Source of the DNA: an uncultured cyanobacterium
GTDB taxonomy: Bacteria; Cyanobacteriota; Cyanobacteriia; Cyanobacteriales; Nostocaceae
Assembly: GCA_903848645.1 (NCBI GenBank)
Contig: CAINGU010000040.1
Span: 124,001-188,000 of the forward strand
Length of the DNA: 64,000 nucleotides
Direction: 5' to 3'
In this document: piece after piece, positions 54,395 through 63,843 of the stretch
Layout: each line of letters opens with the position of its first letter
Numbering within the stretch: position 1 is the first letter of the stretch
Position numbers and translations under genes: made by a program
Notes under the pieces: generated by a model
Database searches by the model: none
Seen by the model: the letters and a program-made list of their open reading frames with translations, nothing else
What the model was told of the DNA's origin: nothing

Positions 54395-55366
54395 TTACGT
54401 GATGAATTTTTGGAAAAATCTTCTAATTTTTAAAGTTTCTAAATAAAAAGGACTAATCATCCTGCTTCTTAATCTTTCCATTTCGCAAGCAATAAGAATA
54501 TCACTATTGATCAGGTTATGATAACGAACATAATATAATGTAAATTTGCGTAAATCATTAATCAAATATGCAAAAAATGCCAAAGGTCTTTGCCAGGTTG
54601 GTAATATTAGCATTCGTAAATGATGACAAGCTAAACCAACGGCTTGCATGAGAGAAATTAAATAATTCCGTTCTAACCGTGAAGTTGGGATCAGATGCTC
54701 TATTTTCATGGCTGGATTATACCAAATTTCCCAACCAGCTTTTTGGATATAACATAAAGCTTCAGCATCTTCACTACCTAACATTGATGAACCAACTCTA
54801 CCAACAAAAAAAGGTTTTTTGGGAACGTTATCTTGCCATGCTTGACGACGAACCACTAACCCCGCAGTTGGTGGAAATCCCTGTTTTCGAGGTTGAAATA
54901 AATGGGGATATTCACCTCTTTCTGTAATTGCTAGATAAAATATTATTGGTTTAATATTTTCTGGGGGATTTACTTCAAACTTACCACTGATTCTACTAGC
55001 GATCGCTCCAGCTTGAGGATTATTTATAGCAAATTTATAAGCCTCTATAACCCAATTTTGCGCGGGTAAATTATCATCATCTAAGAAACAGATAATTTCA
55101 CTCTGAGCTTCTTGAATAGCTTTAGCTCTAGCGAAGGCTGCACCTTGTTGAATCTCCGATAAATACTTTAACAAATATGGATGATTCCAGTTAGCTTGGT
55201 AATTGTGAACTAACTGTGCTGTAGCATCTTTACTATTATTATCAACAACTAAAATTTCCCAATTCAGGTTTTCTATCCCTTGTTGGTTTTGCAAATGCTC
55301 TATAACTTTGGGTAAACGGCTTTCCCCATTATAAGTAGGTATGGCAACAGTCAAATCAAGAGACAT
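54395..55366 (-). CDS. Glycosyltransferase family 2 (HpsE-like)
   Basis: A 323-aa GT-A enzyme: LTVAIPTYNGESRLPKVIEH, NLNWEILVVDNNSKDATAQL, DDD motif in SEIICFLDDDNLPAQNWVIE, then FPPTAGLVVRRQAWQDNVPK and SSMLGSEDAEALCYIQKAGW. The text resembles HpsE of the hormogonium polysaccharide locus of filamentous cyanobacteria, though this rests on memory of the family. Preceded by the methyltransferase pseudogene (10 bp) and followed by copy a (5 bp). Confidence 0.85.
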   Translation of the reverse strand: MSLDLTVAIPTYNGESRLPKVIEHLQNQQGIENLNWEILVVDNNSKDATAQLVHNYQANWNHPYLLKYLSEIQQGAAFARAKAIQEAQSEIICFLDDDNLPAQNWVIEAYKFAINNPQAGAIASRISGKFEVNPPENIKPIIFYLAITERGEYPHLFQPRKQGFPPTAGLVVRRQAWQDNVPKKPFFVGRVGSSMLGSEDAEALCYIQKAGWEIWYNPAMKIEHLIPTSRLERNYLISLMQAVGLACHHLRMLILPTWQRPLAFFAYLINDLRKFTLYYVRYHNLINSDILIACEMERLRSRMISPFYLETLKIRRFFQKFIT

Positions 55367-55376
55367 AATTACAAAC

Positions 55377-56006
55377 TCAGGTTTTTTGTAAAATCAAGAA
55401 ATAATGGTATGGATTGCTAGGGTCTATAAATTCGTGTTTTATAGTTAGACCAGCTTTGGCAACGGAGTTTAAAAACCGCTGTTTGGGATATCCTTTCAGT
55501 CCAATTTCCCAATAGTGGTAGTCAGATAAAGGCTTCTTAGTCCAAAACTTAGGAACATTAATGAATAAATGCCTTGGCCTACCCAGAAAAGAAAATTTTA
55601 CCTGTATTGCTAAGTATTCAGTATTATAGGGAATAGAGATCAACAAGTATTCTTTTGTTGCCACTGCGAGTTTTTGCAATGCCAATTCTGATTGCTCATA
55701 GGGAAGATGTTCTAGAACCTGAAACAGGACAATCACATCAAATGTATCTTGCCGTAGTGTAAAGTCTTGCGTAAGATCCAATATAATATCTGGGTTGAGG
55801 TGAGGATTAAAATCAGCGGTGGTGACGTTATAGCCACTCCTCTTCAGGATATCTGTGAATAGGGAGTTTCAAATTCCGATCTCTAAGACATTTTTTACCT
55901 GTTTGCCAAGTGATGATAATAGACGTAACTGGTTGTGGTAACTAATAAATCTATCTTTAGAAAAGTATTCTGAGGTTTTAAGATTTAAAGAGGTGATTAA
56001 TTCCAT
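55377..56006 (-). pseudogene. Class I SAM methyltransferase interrupted by TGA
   Basis: From ATG 56006 the frame reads MELITSLNLKTSEYFSKDRF ... NVLEIGI, then TGA (55871-55869), then continues in the same frame NSLFTDILKRSGYNVTTADF, NPHLNPDIILDLTQDF, TFDVIVLFQVLEHLPYEQSE to the stop at 55377: 209 codons in all. The stop replaces the third glycine of SAM motif I (E-I-G-x-G), which a GGA-to-TGA change explains. A part-length product from an internal TTG (55781) would lack motif I. The family transfers a methyl group, probably to a sugar here. It is in the glycosyltransferase operon. Confidence 0.8.
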
Positions 56007-56043
56007 AGTGACTATTTGCCTCAACGATAAATTATATTTCTGA

Positions 56044-58701
56044 TCAAACTTCTAACAACTTTACAGTAACAGGTACGGATACAGGTGCTTTTTTATTAAA
56101 ACTTAACCCATTTTCACTTATATCAATGATAATTGTATCACCAGAGATAAAAGTATTTTCCAGTAACTTTGTCGCTAGAGGATTTTCTACCTCGCGCTGA
56201 ATTGACCGTTTTAATGGACGTGCGCCGTAGACAGGATCATAACCAGCTTCTACAAGATGGTCACAAGCGGCTTGGGATATCTCCAAGGAGATTTTTTGCT
56301 CCTTGAGCAGATTTTCCACCCGTTTAAGTTGAATACGGATAATATGCCCCATTTCTGAGCGATTGAGAGTGTGGAAAAGGATCAGATCATCTACACGGTT
56401 CAGGAATTCGGGACGAAAGTGACTTCGTAAACCTTCCATCACCTTATTACGCATCATATCATACTTGGAATCATCACCGGATACATCCAAAATATGTTCA
56501 CTACCGATGTTACTAGTCATGACTATGACAGTATTGCGGAAATCTACCGCCCGTCCTTGGGAATCAGTAACTCTACCATCATCTAAGACTTGCAACAAAA
56601 TATTAAATACATCGGGGTGGGCTTTTTCCACTTCATCTAAAAGCACCACAGAATAAGGATGTCGGCGAATTGCTTCCGAAAGTTGTCCCCCTTCTTCATA
56701 ACCGACATATCCCGGAGGCGCACCCACCAAACGGGAAACTGAGTGTTTTTCCATGTACTCGGACATATCCAAACGCACCAAAGCATCATCAGAATCAAAG
56801 AGAAATTGAGCTAAGGCGCGGGCAAGTTCGGTTTTACCCACGCCAGTTGGTCCCATAAACAAAAATGAACCAATAGGTCTAGAGGGGTCTTTCATGCCAG
56901 CACGGGCGCGACGGATAGCCGCAGAGACGGCGGAAACTGCTTCTTCCTGACCGATTACCCGTTCGTGTAAATGACTTTCTAGTTGTAGTAATTTTTGCCG
57001 TTCTGATTCCAAAAGCCGATTTACAGGGATTCCAGTCCATTTGGCGACAATTTCGGCAATATCGGCTTCTGTGACTTGTTCACGCAGCAGGGTAGAACCT
57101 TGGGTTTGAATTTCTAAAAGTTTTGCTTCTTTAATTTCTCGTTCTCTTTGCACACCCTCCAACTTACCGTACTTGAGTTGAGCAGCTTTGTTTAAATCAT
57201 AGTCCCGTTCTGCTTGTTCAATTTGTACCCGCAGTGCGTCTTCTTCTTTCTTTAAACCGCTAATAGATTCTAAAATATGCTTTTCACCTTGCCATTGTTC
57301 ATTAAATATTTGCTGTTTGACTGTTAAACTGGCAATTTCTTCCTGAATTCGTTCTAATCGTTCTTTTGTTGGGGAAATGCTTTGTTCTTCTCCAGATAAT
57401 GACAGCTTTTCCATTTCTAGCTGCATCAAACGTCTGTCAATGGTTTCTAATTCCGCCGGTTTGGATGTAATCTCCATTTTCAATTTCGCTGCTGCTTCAT
57501 CAACCAAGTCTATCGCTTTGTCTGGTAAAAAGCGGTCAGCAATATACCGCGCTGACAAGGTTGCAGCAGCCACTAAAGCGGAATCGGAAATTTTGACGTT
57601 ATGATGCACTTCATAACGCTCTTTTAAACCCCGCAAAATCGAAATTGTATTTTCTACAGTTGGTTGATCTACATATACTTGTTGAAATCTTCTTTCAAGG
57701 GCTGCATCTTTTTCAATAAATTTGCGATATTCATCTAAGGTCGTTGCACCAATACAACGTAACTCACCCCGCGCCAACATAGGTTTAAGCAAATTACCTG
57801 CATCCATTGACCCTTGTTGATTAGAACCAGCCCCGACAACGGTATGCAGTTCATCAATAAATAGAACTACTTGCCCGTTTGATTCCGTAACTTCACGGAG
57901 GACATTTTTTAAACGGTCTTCAAATTCACCTCTATATTTTGCTCCTGCAATCAAACTACCGATATCTAAAGAGATCAATTGGCGGTTTTTCAAAGATTCA
58001 GGAACGTCGCCATTTACCATTCTTTGGGCTAAAGCTTCAGCGATCGCAGTTTTGCCAACTCCAGGCTCACCAATTAACACAGGGTTATTTTTGCTACGTC
58101 GAGACAATACCTGAATTACCCGGCGAATTTCATCATCTCTCCCAATCACAGGATCTAATTTTCCTGCTTTTGCTTGTTCTGTCAAATCTCGTCCAAATCT
58201 TTTTAAAGCTTCCTCTTGCACATCCGCTTCTGCTTTTGGTGATGCTTTGATTTGAGGAGTAGCGCGAACAGATTTAACCCCAAGTTCTACCTGAGCAATA
58301 TCTATATTTAAGCTTTTAAATAATCTTCTACCAACCCGTTCGTCATTACCAAACGCTAAAATTATATGCCCTTCTGAGATTTCCTCCTCTCTCATTTTGG
58401 TTCTAATTTCATCGGCTTTGTCTAAAAGTAAATCTAAATTCCGCCCTAGGTAAAGTTGATCACTTTTACCAACCTTCGGTTGACGTTGGGTAAAAGCCTC
58501 TAGTTGTTGTTTGAATCGAACTGAATCAACTTCCGCACGGGTGAGAATGGCTGTAGCTAGGCTGGTAGGTTCTTCTAAAAGCGCAATAATTAAATGTTCA
58601 ACTTCTAATTGTTGTTGTTTATAAGCACGAACCACGTCTTGGGATTTTGTTACCGCTTCCCAGGCTGTATCAGTAAATTTATCAGGATCTGTAGGCTGCA
58701 T
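56044..58701 (-). CDS. clpB: ClpB disaggregase
   Basis: An 885-aa Hsp100 ATPase that rescues proteins from aggregates with DnaK. N-domain: [43 protein letters not shown]1 Walker [15 protein letters not shown] with Walker [11 protein letters not shown]; coiled-coil middle domain about 410-530; NBD2 Walker [15 protein letters not shown], Walker [13 protein letters not shown]; and C-terminal [20 protein letters not shown]. Cyanobacteria have a housekeeping and a heat-inducible ClpB; which one this is cannot be said. All catalytic motifs are intact. Confidence 0.95.
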   Translation of the reverse strand: MQPTDPDKFTDTAWEAVTKSQDVVRAYKQQQLEVEHLIIALLEEPTSLATAILTRAEVDSVRFKQQLEAFTQRQPKVGKSDQLYLGRNLDLLLDKADEIRTKMREEEISEGHIILAFGNDERVGRRLFKSLNIDIAQVELGVKSVRATPQIKASPKAEADVQEEALKRFGRDLTEQAKAGKLDPVIGRDDEIRRVIQVLSRRSKNNPVLIGEPGVGKTAIAEALAQRMVNGDVPESLKNRQLISLDIGSLIAGAKYRGEFEDRLKNVLREVTESNGQVVLFIDELHTVVGAGSNQQGSMDAGNLLKPMLARGELRCIGATTLDEYRKFIEKDAALERRFQQVYVDQPTVENTISILRGLKERYEVHHNVKISDSALVAAATLSARYIADRFLPDKAIDLVDEAAAKLKMEITSKPAELETIDRRLMQLEMEKLSLSGEEQSISPTKERLERIQEEIASLTVKQQIFNEQWQGEKHILESISGLKKEEDALRVQIEQAERDYDLNKAAQLKYGKLEGVQREREIKEAKLLEIQTQGSTLLREQVTEADIAEIVAKWTGIPVNRLLESERQKLLQLESHLHERVIGQEEAVSAVSAAIRRARAGMKDPSRPIGSFLFMGPTGVGKTELARALAQFLFDSDDALVRLDMSEYMEKHSVSRLVGAPPGYVGYEEGGQLSEAIRRHPYSVVLLDEVEKAHPDVFNILLQVLDDGRVTDSQGRAVDFRNTVIVMTSNIGSEHILDVSGDDSKYDMMRNKVMEGLRSHFRPEFLNRVDDLILFHTLNRSEMGHIIRIQLKRVENLLKEQKISLEISQAACDHLVEAGYDPVYGARPLKRSIQREVENPLATKLLENTFISGDTIIIDISENGLSFNKKAPVSVPVTVKLLEV

Positions 58702-58797
58702 TTGTAAAATTTTAGATTTTCGACTTGTAATTTAAGTTTAGGGGGGGAATTGGTAATGGGTAAAGAAGTTCTTTGTCTTCCTACCCTTTACCTTAAA

Positions 58798-59190
58798 TTA
58801 TTCTGGAATTTTTAACTGAATCAATTCAACTTTATAACCATCTGGATCTTCCACGAAAGCAATGACCGTTGAACCGTGTTTCATGGGACCTGGTTCTCGA
58901 ACTACTTTACCACCCAGTTGTTTAATGGTCTCACAGGTAGCGTAAATATCATCCACACCCAAAGCGATATGACCATAGGCATTACCTAAATCATACTTTT
59001 CTACACCCCAATTATGGGTGAGTTCTAAAACTGAATGATCACTTTCTTCTCCATAACCGACAAAAGCCAGGGTAAATTCTCCCGCTGGGTAATCTTTCCG
59101 TCGGAGTAACTTCATTCCCAGAACATCACAGTAAAATTTCAAGGAATCTTCTAAATTACCGACGCGAAGCATTGTGTGTAGTAATCGCAT
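58798..59190 (-). CDS. gloA: Lactoylglutathione lyase (glyoxalase I)
   Basis: A 130-aa metalloenzyme converting the methylglyoxal-glutathione adduct to lactoylglutathione. Metal ligands by family: His5 ([20 protein letters not shown]), Glu in [20 protein letters not shown], His in [20 protein letters not shown] and Glu in [11 protein letters not shown]. Length and motif spacing are typical of the Ni-type bacterial enzyme. Intact. Confidence 0.93.
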   Translation of the reverse strand: MRLLHTMLRVGNLEDSLKFYCDVLGMKLLRRKDYPAGEFTLAFVGYGEESDHSVLELTHNWGVEKYDLGNAYGHIALGVDDIYATCETIKQLGGKVVREPGPMKHGSTVIAFVEDPDGYKVELIQLKIPE

Positions 59191-59357
59191 ATTTACCCTT
59201 GATTCAATTTCTACATTTTATATTCTGATAGGGAATTTTTACAAAACCAGTGTTTAATTCTGCTTTTGATTGCTCAATCGTTGGTAATTCTATCTTAACT
59301 AATTTCAGCAAGAGCTTGTGCTAAAATTGATTTTAATTTCAGATGGAGGAAATAATT

Positions 59358-59942
59358 ATGATTTCATCACCTTTGATATTACATTTTCCCTCATCAATGC
59401 CAATGACAGATGATCAATTTTTTGAATTCTGTCAAGAAAATCGTGATTTACGCATTGAGAGAAATCAATTTGGAGATATATCAATCATGTCACCCGCAGG
59501 TTCAGAAACAGGAAATCGAGAATTTAATATTGCTGTACAGTTAGGAATTTGGTCAGAAAAAGATGGTACAGGAATTGGTTTTTCTTCCAGTACAGGCTTT
59601 ACACTTTCCACGGGTGCAGAACGTTCTCCTGATGCTGCTTGGATAAAATTAGAAAGATGGAATAAACTTACACCTGCACAACAAAAGAAGTTTGCCCCTA
59701 TTTGTCCTGATTTTGTAATTGAATTAAGGTCAGCTTCTGACAATTTGCAGCCTTTAAAAGATAAAATGCAAGAATATATGCAAGAACCAGAAATAAAATT
59801 AGGCTTATTAATTGACCGCAAAAATCGCCAAGTTTATATTTATCGTCCTGGACAACTAGAAGAATGTTTAGAAAATCCTGATACTGTTAATTGTGATCCT
59901 GTTTTACCGGGGTTTGTTTTGAATATGAGTAAAATTTGGTAG
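59358..59942 (+). CDS. Uma2-family (DUF820) putative endonuclease
   Basis: A 194-aa protein of the restriction-endonuclease-like family greatly expanded in cyanobacteria. Core: LRIERNQFGDISIMSPAGSE, FNIAVQLGIWSEKDGTGIGF, GAERSPDAAWIKLERW (the PD), ICPDFVIELRSASDNLQPLK (ExR), and LGLLIDRKNRQVYIYRPGQ. ATG 59358 is chosen as GGAGGA (59345-59350) sits 7 nt before it; ATG 59343 overlaps that site. Cellular role unknown. Confidence 0.9.
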   Translation: MISSPLILHFPSSMPMTDDQFFEFCQENRDLRIERNQFGDISIMSPAGSETGNREFNIAVQLGIWSEKDGTGIGFSSSTGFTLSTGAERSPDAAWIKLERWNKLTPAQQKKFAPICPDFVIELRSASDNLQPLKDKMQEYMQEPEIKLGLLIDRKNRQVYIYRPGQLEECLENPDTVNCDPVLPGFVLNMSKIW

Positions 59943-59970
59943 TTATAAAATTCATATTTTTAATCCAGAT

Positions 59971-60077
59971 ACACCAGATTGCAGGTAAATGAGGTACAAA
60001 CATGAATAATAAAACTCTTGTGGTGCTGGACAAAAAGCCAGCTATGGGTGTACCTCATTCAGACGAAATCCGCTGTA
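59971..60077. repeat. Hairpin repeat family, copy 4
   Basis: Retains atgaggtaca / tgtacctcat arms, aaaactcttgtggtg and the right end gaaatccgctgta. The core hairpin has changed to gctggacaaaaagccagc, with both sides altered so that pairing is kept. Confidence 0.8.
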
Positions 60078-60100
60078 TGATTCCTATCAAATAGGAGATT

Positions 60101-60352
60101 TTACGATAATTGATTTTTTGTCAGCTTCTTAGATACCCAGCTAATAATTCCGCTAAGTAATGCACCACCCATGAGAATACCAATGGCCGGGTTAAATAAT
60201 GGTATCCAGAGTTTATGCCACAAATCTAAGCCAAGATTGATTCCTGAAGCATCACCAATCACAGCAATAACAAGCCACGCAAAACCTAAAATTACTAGAA
60301 AAACATCAGCGACTAAGATGAAGTTGAGCCAATTTAATAATTTGTCTTTCAT
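60101..60352 (-). CDS. Small two-helix membrane protein
   Basis: An 83-aa protein with two membrane helices (about residues 10-32, FILVADVFLVILGFAWLVIA; and 52-70, LFNPAIGILMGGALLSGIIS) and a basic tail (KKLTKNQLS). The loop holds GDASGINLGLDLWHKLWIP. Function unknown; looks like a conserved cyanobacterial type. Confidence 0.65.
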   Translation of the reverse strand: MKDKLLNWLNFILVADVFLVILGFAWLVIAVIGDASGINLGLDLWHKLWIPLFNPAIGILMGGALLSGIISWVSKKLTKNQLS

Positions 60353-60360
60353 TTTGATTG

Positions 60361-60462
60361 GTCAGTTGTCAGTTGTCAGTTGTCAGTTGTTCGTTGAAAA
60401 TATTTTGTCCCTATTCCCTATTCCCTGTTCCCTGTTCCCTATTCCCTATTCCCTGTTCCCTA
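60361..60462. repeat. Heptamer repeats (gtcagtt)x4 and (tccct[a/g]t)x7
   Basis: Two 7-bp tandem arrays in one short intergenic gap: gtcagtt x4 at 60361-60388, and tccctat/tccctgt units at about 60408-60462. Confidence 0.85.
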
Positions 60463-60470
60463 ATTACAAA

Positions 60471-60896
60471 TTATTCTGTTTCAAATAACCATTTTTTGAC
60501 TTTAACTAAGTTTTTCCAATCAGGGTTTCTGGTTAAACCATCTTCAATGCTGTTTTTAACTTCTTCTTGCCATTCTTCATTGACAAATATCAATTGTTGT
60601 GCAATGTCAATGTGTTCCCGCAAACCCTTTTGACCGGTTTCTAGCATAGCTAAAGCTAGATTAATTCTTGCTTGTGGATCTTGAGCATTGAGTTTCACAG
60701 CTTTATTAGCAGCGTTGAAAGCCAATTTACCTTTGTTATCAAGAAGATATAACCAAGCGAGACAAACCCAGGCTGAACTGGCTTTAGGAGAGCGATCACA
60801 TACTTCTTTAAATACAGGAATTAGAGATTCTACAGATTCTCCAGCTTTATAGCGTTCTAAACCTGTATCAAATAGGGAATCAACGGTATTAGTCAT
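60471..60896 (-). CDS. Small TPR-like protein
   Basis: A 141-aa helical protein with TPR-type pairs: LFDTGLERYKAGESVESLIP, SSAWVCLAWLYLLDNKGKLA, FNAANKAVKLNAQDPQARIN, LALAMLETGQKGLREHIDIA. No signal peptide. It probably serves as a protein-binding adaptor; partner unknown. It is bracketed by heptamer repeat arrays on both sides. Confidence 0.75.
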   Translation of the reverse strand: MTNTVDSLFDTGLERYKAGESVESLIPVFKEVCDRSPKASSAWVCLAWLYLLDNKGKLAFNAANKAVKLNAQDPQARINLALAMLETGQKGLREHIDIAQQLIFVNEEWQEEVKNSIEDGLTRNPDWKNLVKVKKWLFETE

Positions 60897-60901
60897 TTGT
60901 T

Positions 60902-61000
60902 GTTAGTCAGTTGTTAGTTGTCAGTGGTCAGTTGTCAGTTGTTAGTGGTCAGTTGTTATGGAAAAATTCTTTCTCCCTGACTCCTGACTCCTGACTCCTC
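60902..61000. repeat. Heptamer-type repeats (gtcagttgtta, ctgactc)
   Basis: Imperfect gtcagttg/gttagtgg units, then ctgactc x3 at about 60977-60997, between the TPR gene and the Fe-S carrier gene. Confidence 0.75.
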
Positions 61001-61006
61001 ACAATA

Positions 61007-61363
61007 TTACACCCCGAAAGACTTACCACAACCGCAAGTTTGGGCAGCATTAGGGTTAGTAAATTGGAAACCACCACCAATCATGGCATCACTATAATCG
61101 AGCATTAAGCCGTAAAGGTAAAGTAGACTTTTGCGATCGCTGATAATTTTGAAGCCATCATAATCAAACACCTCATCATCAGCAGTAATCTTGCTGACAT
61201 CCTCAAAATCCATCATGTAAGACATTCCCGAACAACCACCTTGTCTCACTCCCACCCGTAAGCATAAATCTTGTCCTTGCTTGTCTTGAAGAGACTTAAC
61301 CTGACGCAATGCAGATTCAGATAATAGAATTCCCCGTTGTTGAGTTTGAGTTGCTTGTGTCAT
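61007..61363 (-). CDS. A-type Fe-S cluster carrier (SufA/IscA-like)
   Basis: A 118-aa HesB/IscA-family protein that carries Fe-S clusters to apoproteins. The three ligand cysteines are present: [15 protein letters not shown] and the C-terminal [10 protein letters not shown]. Also [15 protein letters not shown] and [14 protein letters not shown]. Length is typical. Cyanobacteria have more than one A-type carrier (SufA, IscA), and I cannot tell which this is. Confidence 0.9.
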   Translation of the reverse strand: MTQATQTQQRGILLSESALRQVKSLQDKQGQDLCLRVGVRQGGCSGMSYMMDFEDVSKITADDEVFDYDGFKIISDRKSLLYLYGLMLDYSDAMIGGGFQFTNPNAAQTCGCGKSFGV

Positions 61364-61660
61364 AAATTCTTAACTCCTGAACTAGTTTTATCAATAACCT
61401 ATAAGGTATTCTCATACCTCTGGGCTGCTATGAATGTTTTTGTATTCATTCTAGCGACATTAGGACGGCAAAAAAGAATAATTTGGTGGGAAGATGGGAA
61501 GACAGGAAGAAAATTCTCAATTATCCCTTCCTTATCAACTGTTGCCTCATTTTCAGCAACCAAAGATTTTTATTCTAGAATTGAGGGGTTCGGTGTGTTT
61601 AAAGATTAACCATTCCCAAAAGTCTAATTCTCAATCGCTTTGTTTTGATTCATTTACTCT

Positions 61661-63268
61661 ATGACAAGTTTTAATCGCTCTACCAGTCGCCGGTTGCAGA
61701 AATTAACCCAAATTCCTTCTGTATGGGAGGGCGATCGCCGTCCATTGTCATCACCACACACCCCCTTTGCAGACCCAGAGGCCAAAGGAGATTGTATCCT
61801 TTGGGTAGATGCCTCTGAAGGCATTGTTAGAGGCATGGACATGGTAGATCCCAGTTTAGGTCCAGAAGCCATTGTGCGTACCCTGATGCGGGCAATAGAA
61901 CATCCCCAAAGTCCTGCCAAACCCGGTAGACCACAAAGAATAGTTGTGCGTGACCGGGAAATTCAATTTTACTTGCGCGGAGTCTTGCAAGACTTAGATA
62001 TTGCCATTGACTACGTACCGGAATTACCCATCATTGACGAACTATTTCGCTCTTTTGCCGAAGTCATTGACAGCCAAATTCCCGATTTACCACCCAAATA
62101 TGCCAAACTCCTCCATGATAAAGCCTTAGAAGTCTGGCAATCTGCCCCTTGGAGATTTTTGGAAGAACAGCAAATTTTGTCCATAGAGATCAATCAATGG
62201 GATGTAGAGAAACTCTATGCCTCAGTCATGGGAATGCTAGGAATTGAGTATGGAATTTTGTTTTATCGTTCGGAAGATTCCCTAAAACGGTTTCGGGCTG
62301 CTGTTTTAGCTGATGAAGATGAACTCAAGCAAGACTTAGAAGAAGCCTTTCTCAAGCAAGACTGCTTATTTCTCACCTTTGATTCACTGCACGATAACGA
62401 CGATGATGAATCGGATAATTTGGCAGATATGCCTCTTTCAGAAATTCAACCGACTTTTGGGAATATTCATCCCCTAGAAGGATTACGTTCCGTTTTGTAT
62501 GAAGAAGAAGCACTACTAACTTTTGTCGCTGTAGAAAGTTTATTGCGGTTTATCCGTGATCACCATCGGCAATTATACGAGGAAGATTTTCTCACCCTTC
62601 GTCAGCGTTATCGAATTTCCTTACCAGAAACCGACAAAAATCGTAAATCCTTAACTGTCCATGTTTCTACCATGCCAGAGTTGACAGCAGAATTAGAAGA
62701 AATGGCTGGTTTTGATTTGGATGATGAAGATGAAGATGATTCTATATTTGAAGCCTTAAGAGACGACTTAATCCCAGAAGATGCTTTCATGAGTCTGGGT
62801 GTATTACCTTGGGAAACATTAAATTACCTGCGTCAAGGACCCAACTACCAAGCAGCGGGGGAATTTGAACCAAAAGGGGACGGTTTACCTGTCATCGTCA
62901 TTCAAACCTCTCGCCCTAAAGCTAAGGGGATTATTGAAAATATTCAAGCCGCTGGAGGATTAAATGCCATCTGTTTTCACACCGTAACTGATCCTGTGGA
63001 TGATGATCTCTATGACTTAGGTTTATTACAAACAGATAATAGTGAATTATTTTTGTTTGGGCAATTTTTAGATGATGACCCAGTGCATATAGAAGCCAAG
63101 AGAAAATGGCAGCAGCGTTGTCAAAATACCAAGGGCCATTGCGGTTTAATTATTGCGAAAGGATTGACCGGCGCTGCTCGTGGTAATCCCCAATTACGAG
63201 ATATGATGGCTCTATTAGAGGCTCATGTACTTTCCTCGGAAGAATTAAGTTTGGAAACGGTTGACTAA
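61661..63268 (+). CDS. DUF6930-like cyanobacterial protein
   Basis: A 535-aa soluble acidic protein. N-terminal block ILWVDASEGIVRGMDMVDPS, then RRIVV-type stretch (PQRIVVRDREIQFYLRGVLQ), LDIAIDYVPELPIIDELFRS; middle WDVEKLYASVMGMLGIEYGI, LFYRSEDSLKRFRAAVLADE; Asp/Glu-rich linkers (HDNDDDESDNLADM; GFDLDDEDEDDSIFEALRDD); C-terminal GLPVIVIQTSRPKAKGIIEN and GLIIAKGLTGAARGNPQLRD. Resembles a conserved cyanobacterial family of unknown role. Intact, single gene. Confidence 0.7.
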   Translation: MTSFNRSTSRRLQKLTQIPSVWEGDRRPLSSPHTPFADPEAKGDCILWVDASEGIVRGMDMVDPSLGPEAIVRTLMRAIEHPQSPAKPGRPQRIVVRDREIQFYLRGVLQDLDIAIDYVPELPIIDELFRSFAEVIDSQIPDLPPKYAKLLHDKALEVWQSAPWRFLEEQQILSIEINQWDVEKLYASVMGMLGIEYGILFYRSEDSLKRFRAAVLADEDELKQDLEEAFLKQDCLFLTFDSLHDNDDDESDNLADMPLSEIQPTFGNIHPLEGLRSVLYEEEALLTFVAVESLLRFIRDHHRQLYEEDFLTLRQRYRISLPETDKNRKSLTVHVSTMPELTAELEEMAGFDLDDEDEDDSIFEALRDDLIPEDAFMSLGVLPWETLNYLRQGPNYQAAGEFEPKGDGLPVIVIQTSRPKAKGIIENIQAAGGLNAICFHTVTDPVDDDLYDLGLLQTDNSELFLFGQFLDDDPVHIEAKRKWQQRCQNTKGHCGLIIAKGLTGAARGNPQLRDMMALLEAHVLSSEELSLETVD

Positions 63269-63553
63269 ATAAATAGATATACCTAAAATTTATAAATTAA
63301 ATTAGAGGATATCTATGATCTAAATCTACAAATTGATCGGTCGAGTCAATGGTACTCAGGTTAAAATCACCAGGAATGACCAGCATTAAAGCAAGGTTAT
63401 CGCCAAATTTATTTGGGCAAGTAGTTGACAAACTGAAAATTTTAAATAAGATTAGTGTTTTTGTTACATTCTTAATTCCGACTAACTTTCATAGTATCAT
63501 TTTTCTTTTGAGTGACCAAACTCTCTAAATCAAGTTAATATACAGCAAAGTGC

Positions 63554-63724
63554 ATGATAATGACAAATAAAAAATGGGCAGTTAAACGCATAACAGTTAA
63601 TCTTGCCACACAAGAAGCAGAGAAACTAGAAAAATATTGTCAACAGACAGGTAGACCGGCAACAGATGTAATTCGGGAACTGATTAGAAGTTTACCCCAG
63701 GGGGAAGAGGTGGCAGGAGGGTGA
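63554..63724 (+). CDS. Small RHH (CopG-like) DNA-binding protein, 56 aa
   Basis: A short frame reading MIMTNKKWAVKRITVNLATQ, then EAEKLEKYCQQTGRPATDVI, RELIRSLPQGEEVAGG. The strand (KRITVNL) plus two helices, the second ATDVIRELIRSL, is the ribbon-helix-helix pattern. ATG 63554 or 63560 could be the start. No toxin partner is adjacent, so it may be an orphan regulator or a lone antitoxin. Confidence 0.65.
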   Translation: MIMTNKKWAVKRITVNLATQEAEKLEKYCQQTGRPATDVIRELIRSLPQGEEVAGG

Positions 63725-63843
63725 TAGAGGGCAGGGGGCAGGGGGCAGGGAGAAGATACTTCCAATTAACAACTGACAACTGACAACTGACCAGTCACCA
63801 ATTCAGTTACAATTTGTAAAGAAACTGAACAAGGAACGAGGGA

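Noticed and set aside
55869-55871. TGA read as selenocysteine in the methyltransferase
   Set aside because: The position is a conserved glycine of the SAM motif, not a redox residue, and no SECIS-like context or selenium genes are seen.
61337-61609. 90-aa plus-strand frame after the Fe-S carrier gene
   Set aside because: It overlaps the carrier start antisense and has no ribosome site or recognisable pattern.
63379-63525. Small plus-strand frame of about 45 residues between 63268 and 63554
   Set aside because: No ribosome site, hydrophobic low-complexity text and no neighbours to support it; treated as non-coding.
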